Assembly: GCA_030710605.1 (NCBI GenBank)
Contig: CP092879.1
Span: 45,880,626-45,944,625, forward strand
Source: Cordylochernes scorpioides
Lineage: Eukaryota; Arthropoda; Arachnida; Pseudoscorpiones; Chernetidae
DNA: 64,000 nucleotides
Direction of reading: 5' to 3'
Shown in pieces: positions 28,957 through 42,610 of this stretch (its first letter is position 1; each line of letters begins with the position of its first letter). The position numbers were made by a program, and so were the translations under genes. Below the pieces are notes generated by a model. The model worked only from the letters and a program-made list of their open reading frames with translations. It was not told where the DNA came from and did no database searches.

Positions 28957-29551
28957 TTGCGTGAAAAGTTTAAAGGAAATCGAGGAATAGTCGTGCTGAA
29001 ATTGATGAAAACTTGAGGAACAGTCGTGTTAAAATTGATGAAAACTTGCGGAACAGTTGTGGTAAAATTGTGAAAACTCGAGGAACAGTGTTTTACTGAA
29101 ATTGAAGAAATTTGCGGAACACTCATGCTTAAATTTCTGAAAACTCGAGGACCAGTCGTACTAAAATTTCTGAAAACTCGAGGAACAGTCGTACTAAAAT
29201 TGAGGAAATTCGAGGAACAGTCGTGCTAAAATTAGGAAAATTTCGTGGAACAGTCGTGCTAAAATTGATGAAAACTCAAGGAAAATTCATACTAAAATTG
29301 AGGAAAACTCGAGAACCAGTCGTACTAAAATTTCTGAAAACTCAAGGAACAGACGTACTAAAAATGAGGAAATTCGAGGAACAGTCGTGCTAAAATTAGG
29401 AAAAATTCGTGGAACAGTCGTGCTAAAATTGATGAAAACTCGAGGAAAATTCATACTAAAATTGAGGAAAACTCGAGGAACAGTCGTACTAAAATTGAGG
29501 AAATCTCGACGAAGGATCGTACTAAAATTGAGAAAAATTCAAGGAACAGTA
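28957..29551 (+). repeat. 33-bp minisatellite, about 18 copies
   Basis: Unit of about 33 bp built from 'ctaaaattgaggaaaac' and 'tcgaggaacagtcgta', with frequent point changes and a few length changes. At 29387-29551 one plus-strand frame is open as an 11-residue repeat (VVLKLRKTRGT). Upstream copies with indels lose the frame, so coding is unlikely. It ends about 480 bp before the large satellite. Confidence 0.85.
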
Positions 29552-30030
29552 CGTGATATGCAAGATGGTAAGGTATATGAATGGCTAAGGTTTTCGGCGT
29601 TACTTCGCACCGGTATTAATGGATTCTGAATTGCGTGATGTTAGTTTAGAGTAAAGACATCTTGGGATGGGAAGGGTGGTTAACTATTGCAATTCTCTTA
29701 CCTGACTTTTTCCAACAGCTGAACTCAGGACGAGAGTCGCAAGAAGGCCAGATATAGAAGCAAATAATAATATATAATATATATAAACAATGTGTAAAAC
29801 TCCCTTTTGTATTATTTTCATGATGAGTTGATAATTTTAAACGATTATTTGCAAGATTTGGAAGGAAAGGGGGGAAGAGGAAGCATGGGTGTATGGAGAC
29901 GCGCAAGAAATCTTTTTCTGAAAACATCCTGACTGAGCTTATCTTTTTCTTATCTTCATTAAACTTCAGTTCCGGTACTCTAACTTTATCACCTACGGCT
30001 AACCTGAAAGGAATTCACAATAATTATTTT
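29552..30030. other. Spacer between minisatellite and satellite
   Basis: No recognised feature. It contains a short AT-rich stretch (29765-29790) and a purine-rich run (29860-29885). Confidence 0.35.
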
Positions 30031-33000
30031 ACTAGACGTCGGTATCTATGGCCGATTTCGGTATTATCACAGTCAGACATCAATTATTGAACTCAGAGAC
30101 TTCGGCAACTGTGGCCAACTTCAGTGCTTATATCGCTATTCAGTTCTTGTTCTCGGACGTCGGCACCAATGACCAATCTCGTTGCTATCAGCCAGACATC
30201 AATTGATGAACTCGGAAACTTCGGCAACTGTGGCCAACTTCAGTGCCTATATCGGAATTCAGTTCTTGTTCCCGGACGTCGGCAACTGTGACCATTCTCG
30301 GTGCTATCAGCCAGACATCAATTATTGAACTGAGAGACTTCAGCAACTGTGGCCAACTTCAGTGCCTATAACGAAATTTAGTTCTTGTTCCCGGACGTCG
30401 GCAACTGTGACCAATCTAGGTGCTATCAGCCAGACATCAATTATCGAACTCAGAGACGACAGCAACTGTGGCAGACTTCAGTGCCTATATCGGAATTCAG
30501 TTCTTGTTCCCGGACTTCGGCACCCGTGACCATTCTCGGTGCTATCAGCCAGACATCAATTATTGAATTCAGAGACTTCAGCAACTGTGGCCAACTTCAG
30601 TGCCTATAACGGAATTTAGTTCTTGTTCCCGTACGTCGGCAACTGTGACCAATCTAGGTGCTATCAGCCAGACATCAATTATCGATCTCGGAGACTTCAG
30701 CAACTGTGGCAGACTTCAGTGCCTATATCGGAATTCAGTTCTTGTTCCCGGACTTCGGCACCCGTGACCAATCTCGGTGCTATCGGCCAGACATCAATTG
30801 TTGAACTCAGAGACTTCAGCAACTGTGGCCAACTTCAGTGCCAATATCGGAATTTAGTTCTTGTTCACTGATATCGGCAACTGAGACCAATCTTGGTGCT
30901 TTCAGCCAGACATCAATTGTTGAACTCAGAGACTTCGGCAACTGTGGCCAACTTCAGTGGCTATATCGGAATTCTGTTCTTGTTCTCGGACGTCGGCACC
31001 TGTGACCAATCTCTGTGTAATCAGCCAGACATCAATTATTGAACTCAGAGACTTCGGCAACTATGGCTAACTTCAGTGGCTATATCAGAATTCTGTTCTT
31101 GTTCCCGGACGTCGGCACCTGTGACCAATCTCGCTGCTATCAGCCAGACATTAATTGTTGAACTCAGAGACTTCGGCAACTGTGGCCAACTTCAGTGCCT
31201 ATATCGGATTTCAGAACTTGTTCCCGGACGTCGGCAAATATGACCAATCTCTGTGCTATCAGCCAGACATCATTTATTGAACTCAGAGACTTAGGCAACT
31301 GTGGCCGATTTCAGTGCCTATATCGGAATTCTGTTCATGTTCCCTGACGTCGGCACCAGTGACCAAAATCGGTGCTATCAGGCAGACATCAATTGTTGAA
31401 CTCAGAAACTTCGGCAACTGTGGCCAACTTCAGTGCCTATATCGGAAAACAGTTCTGGTTCCCGGAGGTTGGCAACTGTGACCAATCTCGGTGCTATCAG
31501 CCAGACATCAATTATTGAACTCAGAGACTACGCCAACTGTGGCCAACTTCAGTGACTATTTCGAATTCAGTTTTTGTTCCCAGACGTCGGCAACTGTGAC
31601 CAATCTTGGTGCTATCAGCCCGACATCAATTATTGAACTCAGGGACTTCAGCAACTGTGGCCAACTTCAGTGCCTATATCGGAATTCAGTTCTTGGTTCC
31701 AGACGTCGACAACTCTGACCAATCTTGGTGCTATCAGCCAGACATCTATTATTGAACTCAGAGACTTCGGCGAATGTGGCCAACTTCAGTGCCTATATCG
31801 GAATTCAGTCCCTTGTTCCCGGACGTCGGCAGCAGTGACCAATCTCGGTGCTATCAGCCAGACATCAAATGTTGAACTCAGAGACTTCAGTAACTGTGGC
31901 CAACTTCAGTGCCTATATAGGAAATCAGTACTTGTTCCCGGACGATGGCACCAGTGACCAATCTCGCTGCTATCAGCCAGACATCAATTGTTGAACTCAG
32001 AGACTTCGGCGAATGTGGCCAACTTCAGTGCCCTTATCGGAATTCAGAACTTGTTTCCGGACGTCGGCACCTGTGACCAATCTCTGTGATATCAGCCAGA
32101 CATCAATTGTTGAACTCAGAGATTTTGGCAACTGTGGCCAACTTCAGTGCCTATATCGGAATTCAGTTCTTGTTCCCGGACGTCGGCAACTGTGACCAAT
32201 CTCGAGGCTATCAGACAGACATCAAATGTTGAACTCAGGGACTTCAGCAACTGTGGCCAACTTCAGTGCCTATATCGGAATTCAGTTCTTGTTCCCGGAC
32301 GTCAGCAAGTGTGACCAATCCCGGTGCTATCAGCCAAACATCAATTATTGAACTCAGAGACTTCGGCAACTGTGGCCAACTTCAGTGCCTATATCGGAAT
32401 TCAGTTCTTGTTCCCGGAAGTCGGCAACTGTGACCAATCTCGGTGCTATCAGCCAGAAATCAATTATTGAACTCAGAGACTTTGGTAACTGTGGTCAACT
32501 AAATGCCTATATCGGAATTCAGTTCTTGTTTCCGGATGTCGGCGCCTGTCACCAATCTCTGTGCTATCAGCAAGACATCAATTGTTGAACTCAGAGACTT
32601 CTGGAACTGTGACAAACTTCAGTGCCTATATCGGAATTCAGTCCTTGTTCCCGGACGTCGGTACCTGTGACCAATATCGGTGCTATCAGCCAGACGTCAA
32701 TTCTTGAACTCAGAGACTTCGGTAACTGTGGCCAATTTCAGTGCCTATATCGGAATTCAGTTCTTGTTCCCGAAGTCGGCAGCAGTGACCAATCTCGGTG
32801 CTATCAATCAAACATCAATTGTTGAACTCAGAGACTTCAGTAACTGTGGCCAACTTCAGTGCCTATATAGGAATTCAGTACTTGTTCCCGGACGATGGCA
32901 CCTGTCACCAATCTCTGTGCTATCAGCCAGACATCAATTGTTGAACTAAGAGACTTCGGCGAATGTGGCCAACTTCAGTGCCTATATCGGAATTCAGTCC

Positions 33001-36000
33001 CTTGTTCCCGGACGTCGGCAGCAGTGACCAATCTCGGTGCTATCAGCCAGACATCAAATGTTGAACTCAGAGACTTCAGTAACTGTGGCCAACTTCAGTG
33101 CCTATATAGGAATTCAGTACTTGTCCCGGACGATGGCACCAGTGACCAATCTCGCTGCTATCAGCCAGACATCAATTGTTGAACTCAGAGACTTCGGCGA
33201 ATGTGGCCAACTTCAGAGCCCTTTTCGGAATTCAGAACTTGTTTCCGGACGTCGGCACCTGTGACCAATCTCTGTGCTATCAGCCAGACATCAATTGTTG
33301 AACTCAGAGATTTTGGCAACTGTGGCCAACTTCAGTGCCTATATCGGAATTCTGTTCTTGTTCCTGGACGTCGGCACCTGTGACCAATCTCGGTGCTATC
33401 AGCCAGACATCAATTGTTGAACTCGGAGATTTCGGCAACTGTGGCAACTTCAGTGCCTATATCGGTAGTCAGTACTGGTTCGCGGACGTCGGCAACTGTG
33501 ACCAATCTCGGTGCTATCAGCCAGACATCAATTATTGAACTCAGAGATTTCGGCAACTGTGGCCAACTTCAGTGCCTATATCGGAATTCTGTTCTTGTTC
33601 CTGGACGTCGGCACCTGTGACCAATCTCGGTGCTATCAGCCAGACATCAATTGTTGAACTCGGAGATTTCGGCAACTGTGGCAACTTCAGTGCCTATATC
33701 GGTAGTCAGTACTGGTTCGCGGACGTCGGCAACTGTGACCAATCTCGGTGCTATCAGCCAGACATCAATTATTGAACTCAGAGATTTCGGCAACTGTGGC
33801 CAACTTCAGTGCCTATATCGGAATTCAGTGCTTGTTCCCGGACGATGGCACCGGTGACCAATCTCGCTGCTATCAGCCAGACATCAATTGTTGAACTCAG
33901 AGACTTCGGCAACTGTGGCCAACTTCAGTGCCCTTATCGGAATTCAGAACTTGTTTCCGGACGTCGGCACCTGTGACCAATCTCTGTGCTATCAGCCAGA
34001 CATCAATTGTTGAACTCAGAGAATTCAGCAACTGTTGCAACTTTAGTGCCTATATCGGAATTCATTTCTTGTTCCCGGACGTCGGCACCTGTCACCAATC
34101 TCTGTGCTATCAGCCAGACATCAATTGTTGAACTCAGAGACTTCGGCAACTATGGCCAACATTAGTGCCTATATCGGAAATCTGTTCTTGTTCCCGACTT
34201 CGGCACCTGAGACAAATCTCTGAGCTATCAGCCACACATCAATTGTTGAACTCAGAGTCTTCGATATTGTGGCCAACTTCAGTGCATATATCGGAATTCA
34301 GTCCTTGTTCCCGGATGTCGGTACCTGTGACCAATATCGGTGCTAGCAGCCAGACATCAATTGTTGAACTCAGAGACTTCGGTAACTGTGGCCAATAACA
34401 TTGCCTATATCGGAATCCAGTTCTTGTCTCCGTACGTCGGCAACTGTGACCAATCTGGGTGCTAATAGCCAGACATCAATTATTGAACTCAGAGACTTCA
34501 GCAACTGTGGCCAACTTCAGTACCCATATCGGAATTCTGTTCTTGTTCCCGGACGTCGGCACTAGTGACCAAAATCGGTGCTATCAGCCAGACATCAATG
34601 GCTGAACTCAGAAACTTCGCAAACTGCGGCCAACTTCAGTGCCTATATCGGAATTCAGTTCTTGTTCCCCGACGTCGGAAACTGTGACCAATCTCGGTGC
34701 TATCAGCCAGACATCAATTGTTGATCTCTGAGACTTTGATGCTGTGGTCAACTTCAGTGCCTATATCGGAATTCTGTTCTTGTTCCCGGACGTCGGCACC
34801 TGTGACCAATCTCGGTGCTATCAGCCAAACATCAAATGTTGAACTCAGAGACTTCAGCAACTGTGGCCAACTTCAGTGCCTATATCGGAATTCAGTTCTT
34901 GTCTCCGTACGTCGGCAACTGTGACCAATCTCGGTGCTAATAGCCAGACATCAATTATTGAACTCAGAGACTTCAGCAACTGTGGCCAACTTCAGTGCCT
35001 ATATCGGAATTCAGTTCTTGGTCTCGGACGTCGGCAACTGTAAACAATCTCTGTGTAATCAGCCAAAAATCAATTATTGAACTCAGATATTACGGGAACT
35101 GTCGCAAATTTCAGTGCCTATATCGGAATTCAGTTCTTGTCTCCATACGTCGGCAACTGTGACCAATATCGGTGCTATCAGCCAAAAATCAATTATTGAA
35201 CTCAGAGACTTCGGCAACTGTGGCCAACTTTAGTGCCTATATCGAAATTCAGTTTTTGTTCTCGGATGTCGTCAACTGTGACCAATCGCGGTGCTATCAG
35301 CTAGACAAGAATTGTTGAACTCAGAGACTTCGGCAACTGTGGCCAACTTCAATGCCTATATCGGGATTCAGTTCTTGTTCCCGGACATCGGCAACTGTGA
35401 CCAATCTCGATGCTATCAGCCAGACATCAATTTTTGAATATAGAGACTTCAGCAACTGTGGCCAACTTCAGTGCCTATATCGGATATCTGTTCTTGTTTA
35501 CGGACGTCGGTAACTGTGACCAATATCGGTGCTATCAGCCAGACATCAATTATTGAATTCAGAGACTTCGGAAACTGGCAAACTTCAGTGCCTATATCGA
35601 AATTCAGGTCTTGTTCCCGGACGTCGGCAACTGTGACCAATATCGGTGCTATCAGCCAGACATCAATTATTGAACTCAGAGGCTTCGGCAACTGTGGCCA
35701 ACTTCAGTGCCTATATAGGAATCCAGTTCTTGTTCCCGGACGTAGGCATCTGTGACCAATTTCGGTGCTATCAGCAAGACATCAATTGTTGAACTCAGAG
35801 ACTTCGGCAACTGTGGCCAACTTTAGTGTCTATATCGGAATTCAGTTTTTGTTCCAGATGGCGGCAACTGTGACCAATTGCGGTGCTATCAGCCAGACAT
35901 GAATTGTTAAACTCAGAGACTTCGGCAACTGTGGCCAACTTCAATGCCTATATCGGAATTCAGTTCTTGTTCCCGGACGTCGGAAACTGTTACCAATCTC

Positions 36001-36062
36001 GATGCTATCAGCCAGACATCAATTTTTGAACTCAGAGACTTCAGTAACTGTGGCCAACTTCA

Positions 36063-37486
36063 GTGCCTATATCGGAATTCTGTTCTTGTTCACGGATGTC
36101 GGTACCCGTGACCAATATCGGTACTATCAGCCAGATATCAATTATTGAATTCAGAGACTTCGGAAACAGGCAAACTTCAGTGCCTATATCGGAATTCTGT
36201 TCTTGTTCCCGGATGTCGGCACCTGTGACCAATCTCGGTGCTATCAGCCAGACATCAATTATTGAACTCAGAGATTTAGGCAACTGTGGCCAACTTCAGT
36301 GCCTATATCGGAATTCTGTTTTTGTTCCCGGACGTCGGCACCTGTGACCAATATCGGTGTAATCAGCCAGACATCAATTGTTGAACTCGGAGATTTCGGC
36401 AACTGTGGCCAACTTCAGTGCCTATATCGGAAGTTAGTACTTGTTCCCGGACGTCGGCAACTGTGACCAATCTCGGTGTTATCAGCCAGACATCAATTAT
36501 TGAATTCAGAAACTTCAGCAACTGTTGCCAACTTCAGTGCCTATATCGGATTTCAGTCCTTGTTCTCGGACATCGGCAACTGTGACCAATCTTGGTGCTA
36601 TCAGCCAGACATCAATTATTGAACTCAGAGACTTCAGCAACTGTGGCCAACTACAGTGCCTATATCGGAATTCAGTTCTTGTTTCCGGACGTCGACAACT
36701 GTGAGAAATCCCTGTGCTATCAGCCAGACATCAATTATTGAACTCAGAGACTTAAGCAACTGTGGCCAACTTCAGTGCCTATATCGGAATTCTGTTCTTG
36801 TTCACGGATGTCGGTACCCGTGACCAATATCGGTACTATCAGCCAGATATCAATTATTGAATTCAGAGACTTCGGAAACAGGCAAACTTCAGTGCCTATA
36901 TCGGAATTCTGTTCTTGTTCCCGGATGTCGGCACCTGTGACCAATCTCGGTGCTATCAGCCAGACATCAATTATTGAACTCAGAGATTTAGGCAACTGTG
37001 GCCAACTTCAGTGCCTATATCGGAATTCTGTTCTTGTTCCCGGACGTCGGCACCTGTGACCAATATCGGTGTAATCAGCCAGACATCAATTGTTGAACTC
37101 GGAGATTTCGGCAACTGTGGCCAACTTCAGTGCCTATATCGGAAGTTAGTACTTGTTCCCGGACGTCGGCAACTGTGACCAATCTCGGTGTTATCAGCCA
37201 GACATCAATAATTGAATTCAGAAACTTCAGCAACTGTTGCCAACTTCAGTGCCTATATCGGATTTCAGTCCTTGTTCTCGGACATCGGCAACTGTGACCA
37301 ATCTTGGTGCTATCAGCCAGACATCAATTATTGAACTCAGAGACTTCAGCAACTGTGGCCAACTACAGTGCCTATATCGGAATTCAGTTCTTGTTTCCGG
37401 ACGTCGACAACTGTGAGAAATCCCTGTGCTATCAGCCAGACATCAATTATTGAACTCAGAGACTTAAGCAACTGTGGCCAACTTCA
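36063..37486 (+). repeat. 712-bp tandem duplication of six monomers
   Basis: 36063-36774 is repeated almost exactly at 36775-37486, including the rare variants ggatgtcggtacccgtgacc and ttcggaaacaggcaaacttc. The corresponding place in the related block at 44912 has only one copy. Confidence 0.85.
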
Positions 37487-40400
37487 GTGCCTATATCGGA
37501 ATCCAGTTCTTGGTCCCGGACGTCGGCACCTGTGACCAATCTAGGTGCTATCAGCCAGACATCAATTGTTGAACTCAGAGACTTCGGCAACTGTGGCCAA
37601 CTTCAGTGCCTATATCGGAATCCGGTTCTTGGTCCCGGACGTCGGCACCTGTGACCAATCTAGGTGCTATCAGCCAGACATCAATTGTTGAACTCAGAGA
37701 CTTCGGCAACTGTGGCCAACTTCAGTGGCTATATCGGAATTCTGTTGTTCCCGGACGTCGGCACCTGTGACCAATCTCGGTGCTATCAGCCAGACATCAA
37801 TTGTTGAACTCAGAGACTTCAGCAACTGTGGCCAAATTCAGTGCCTATATTGGAATTCAGTTCTTGGTCCCAGACGTCGGTAACTCTGACCAATCTCTGT
37901 GCTATCAGCCAGACATCAATTATTGAACTCAGAGACTTCGGCAAATGTGGCTAACTTCAGTTCCTATTTCGGATTTCAGTACTTGTTCCCGGATGTCGGC
38001 ACCAGTTACTAATCTCTGTGCTATCAGCCAGACATCAATTGTTGAACTCAGAGACTTCGGTAATGTGGCCAATTTCATTGCCTATATCGGATTTCTGTTC
38101 TTGTTCTCCGACGTCGGCACCTGTGACCAAAATCGGTGCTATCAGCCAGACATCAATTGTTGACTCAGAGTCTTCGGCAACTGTGGCCAACTTTAGTGCC
38201 TATATCGGAATTCAGTTTTTGTTCCAGATGGCGGCAACTGTGAGCAATCACGGTAATATCAGCCAGACATGAATTGTTAAACTTAAAGACTTCGGCAATG
38301 TGGCCAACTTCAATGCCTATATCGGAATTCAGTTCTTGTTCCCGGACTTGGGCAACTGTGACCAATCTCGATGCTATCAGCCAGACTTCAATTTTTGAAC
38401 TCAGAGACTTCAGTGCCTATATCGGAATTCTGTTCTTGTTCACGGATTTCGGCACCCGTGACCAATATCGCTACTATCAGCTAGATATCAATTATTGAAA
38501 TCAGAGACTTCGGAAACTGACAAACTTCAGTGCCTATATCGGAAATCTGTTCTTGTTCCCGGACGTCGGCACCTTTGACCAATCTCGGTGCTATCAGCCA
38601 GACATCAATTATTGAACTCAGAGATTTCGGCAACTGTGGCCAACTTCAGTGCCTATATCGGAATTCTGTTCTTGTTCTCGGACGTCGGCACCTGTGACCA
38701 ATCTCGGTACTATCAGCCAGACATTAATTGTTGAACTCGGAGATTTCGGCAACTGTGGCCAACTTCAGTGCCTATATCGGAAGTTAGTACTTGTTCCCGG
38801 ACGTCGGCAACTGTGACCAATCTCGGTGTTATCAGCCAGACATCAATTATTGAATTCAGAAACTTCAGCAACTGTGGCCAACTTCAGTGCCTATATCGGA
38901 ATTCAGTCCTTGTTCACGGACATCGGCAACTGTGACCAATCTTGGTGCTATCAGCCAGACATCAATTATTGAACTCAGAGACTTCAGCAACTGTGGCCAA
39001 ATTCAGTGCCTATATAGGAATCCAGTTCTTGTTCCCGGACGTAGGCATCTGTGACCAATCTCGGTGCTATCGGCCAGATATCAATTATTGAACTCAGAGA
39101 CTTCGGCAACTGTGGCCAACTTCAGTGCCTATTTCGGAATTCAGTTTTTGTTCCCAGACGTCGGCAACTGTGACCAATCTTGGTGCTATCAGCCAGACAT
39201 CAATTATTGAACTCAGAGACTTCAGCAACTGTGGCCAACTTCAGTGCCTATATCGGATATCTGTTTTTGTTCCCGGACGTCGGTAACTGTGACCAATATC
39301 GGTGCTATCAGCCAGACCTTAATTATTGAATTCAGAGACTTCGGAAACTGGCAAACTTCAGTGCCTATATCGTAATTCAGTTCTTGTTCCCGGACGTCCG
39401 CAACTGTGACCAATCTCGGTGCTATCAGCCAGACATCAATTATTGAACTCAGCGGCTTCGTCAACTGTGGCCAATTTCAGTGCCTATATAGGAATCCAGT
39501 TCTTGTTCCCGGACGTAGGCATCTGTGACCAATCTCGGTGCTATCAGCCAGACATCAATTGTTGAACTCAGAGACTTCGGCAACTGTGGCCAACTTCAGT
39601 GCCTATATAGGAATCCAGTTCTTATTCCCGGACGTAGGCATCTGTGACCAATTTCGGTGCTATCAGCAAGACATCAATTGTTGAACTCAGAGACTTCGGC
39701 AACTGTGGCCAACTTTAGTGTCTATATCGGAATTCAGTTTTTGTTCCAGATGGCGGCAACTGTGACCAATCGCGGTGCTATCAGCCAGACATGAATTGTT
39801 AAACTCAGAGACTTCGGCAACTGTGGCCAACTTCAATGCCTATATCGGAATTCAGTTCTTGTTCCCGGACGTCGGCAACTGTGACCAATCTCGATGCTAT
39901 CAGCCAGACATCAATTTTTGAACTCAGAGACTTCAGTAACTGTGGCCAACTTCAGTGCCTATATCGGAATTCTGTTCTTGTTCACGGATGTCGGTACCCG
40001 TGACCAATATCGGTACTATCAGCCAGATATCAATTATTGAATTCAGAGACTTCGGAAACAGGCAAACTTCAGTGCCTATATCGGAATTCTGTTCTTGTTC
40101 CCGGATGTCGGCACCTGTGACCAATCTCGGTGCTATCAGCCAGACATCAATTATTGAACTCAGAGATTTAGGCAACTGTGGCCAACTTCAGTGCCTATAT
40201 CGGAATTCTGTTTTTGTTCCCGGACGTCGGCACCTGTGACCAATATCGGTGTAATCAGCCAGACATCAATTGTTGAACTCGGAGATTTCGGCAACTGTGG
40301 CCAACTTCAGTGCCTATATCGGAAGTTAATACTTGTTCCCGGACGTCGGCAACTGTGACCAATCTCGGTGTTATCAGCCAGACATCAATTATTGAATTCA

Positions 40401-42487
40401 GAAACTTCAGCAACTGTTGCCAACTTCAGTGCCTATATCGGATTTCAGTCCTTGTTCTCGGACATCGGCAACTGTGACCAATCTTGGTGCTATCAGCCAG
40501 ACATCAATTATTGAACTCAGAGACTTCAGCAACTGTGGCCAACTACAGTGCCTATATCGGAATTCAGTTCTTGTTTCCGGACGTCGACAACTGTGAGAAA
40601 TCCCTGTGCTATCAGCCAGACATCAATTATTGAACTCAGAGACTTAAGCAACTGTGGCCAACTTCAGTGCCTATATCGGAATCCAGTTCTTGGTCCCGGA
40701 CGTCGGCACCTGTGACCAATCTAGGTGCTATCAGCCAGACATCAATTGTTGAACTCAGAGACTTCGGCAACTGTGGCCAACTTCAGTGCCTATATCGGAA
40801 TCCGGTTCTTGGTCCCGGACGTCGGCACCTGTGACCAATCTAGGTGCTATCAGCCAGACATCAATTGTTGAACTCAGAGACTTCGGCAACTGTGGCCAAC
40901 TTCAGTGCCTATATCGGAATTCTGTTGTTCCCGGACGTCGGCACCTGTGACCAATCTCGGTGCTATCAGCCAGACATCAATTGTTGAACTCAGAGACCTC
41001 AGCAACTGTGGCCAAATTCAGTGCCTATATTGGAATTCAGTTCTTGGTCCCAGACGTCGGTAACTCTGACCAATCTCTGTGCTATCAGCCAGACATCAAT
41101 TATTGAACTCAGAGACTTCGGCAAATGTGGCTAACTTAAGTTCCTATTTCGGATTTCAGTACTTGTTCCCGGATGTCGGCACCAGTTACTAATCTCTGTG
41201 CTATCAGCCAGACATCAATTGTTGAACTCAGAGACTTCGGTAATGTGGCCAATTTCATTGCCTATATCGGAATTCTGTTCTTGTTCTCCGACGTCGGCAC
41301 CTGTGACCAAAATCGGTGCTATCAGCCAGACATCAATTGTTGACTCAGAGTCTTCGGCAATGTGGCCAACTTCAATGCCTATATCGGAATTCAGTTCTTG
41401 TTCCCGGACTTGGGCAACTGTGACCAATCTCGATGCTATCAGCCAGACTTCAATTTTTGAACTCAGAGACTTCAGTGCCTATATCGGAATTCTGTTCTTG
41501 TTCACGGATTTCGGCACCCGTGACCAATATCGCTACTATCAGCTAGATATCAATTATTGAAATCAGAGACTTCGGAAACTGACAAACTTCAGTGCCTATA
41601 TCGGAAATCTGTTCTTGTTCCCGGACGTCGGCACCTTTGACCAATCTCGGTGCTAACAGCCAGACATCAATTATTGAACTCAGAGGCTTCGGCAACTGTG
41701 GCCAACTTCAGTGCCTATATAGGAATCCAGTTCTTGTTCCCGGACGTAGGCATCTGTGACCAATCTCGGTGGTATCAGCAAGACATCAATTGTTGAACTC
41801 AGAGACTTCGGCAACTGTGGCCAACTTTAGTGCCTATATCGGAATTCAGTTTTTGTTCCAGATGGCGGCAACTGTGACCAATCGCGGTGCTATCAGCCAG
41901 ACATGAATTGTTAACCTCAGAGACTTCGGTACTGTGGCCAACTTCAATGCCTATATCGGAAAACAGATCTTGTTCCCGGACGTCGGCAACTGTGACCAAT
42001 CTCGATGCTATCAGCCAGACATCAATTTTTGAACTCAGAGACTTCGGCAACTGTGGCCAACTTCAGTGCATATATCGGAATTCAGTCCTTGTTCCCGGAT
42101 TTCGGTACCTGTGACCAATATCGGTGCTAGCAGCCAGACATCAATTGTTGAACTCAGAGACTTCAGCAACTGTGGCCAACTTTAGTGCCTATATCGGATA
42201 TCAGTTCTTGTTCCTGGACGTCGGTAACTGTGACCAATATCGGTGCAATCTGCCAGACCTTAATTATTGAATTCAGAGACTTCGGAAACAGGGAAACTTC
42301 AGTGCCTATATCGAAATTCAGTTCTTGTTCCCGGACGTCGGCAACTGTGACCAATCTCGGTGCTATCAGCCAGACATCAATTATTGAACTCAGAGGCTTC
42401 GGCAACTGTGGCCAACTTCAGTGCCTATATAGGAATCCAGTTCTTGTTCCCGGACTTAGGCATCTGTGACCAATCTCGGTGCTATCA

Positions 42488-42610
42488 GTAGGACATTAAT
42501 TAGACATAATATAGCCACGCTCATTAAATTAAAACAGGAAGTAGGTAAACAGCGTGGTAATTTTCTTTATTGGGAACTACGAGCTTTCGGACATCAGCTG
42601 CCCTTCATTG
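42488..42610 (+). mobile_element. Hairpin element in the satellite, copy 1 (one arm lost)
   Basis: Non-satellite insert starting taggacattaattagacata and running through aaaacaggaagtaggtaaac and 'gagctttcggacatcagctg'. It ends at cccttcat, after which satellite resumes. It matches the left half of the insert at 50298-50511, so the second arm (about 90 bp) is missing. Confidence 0.85.
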
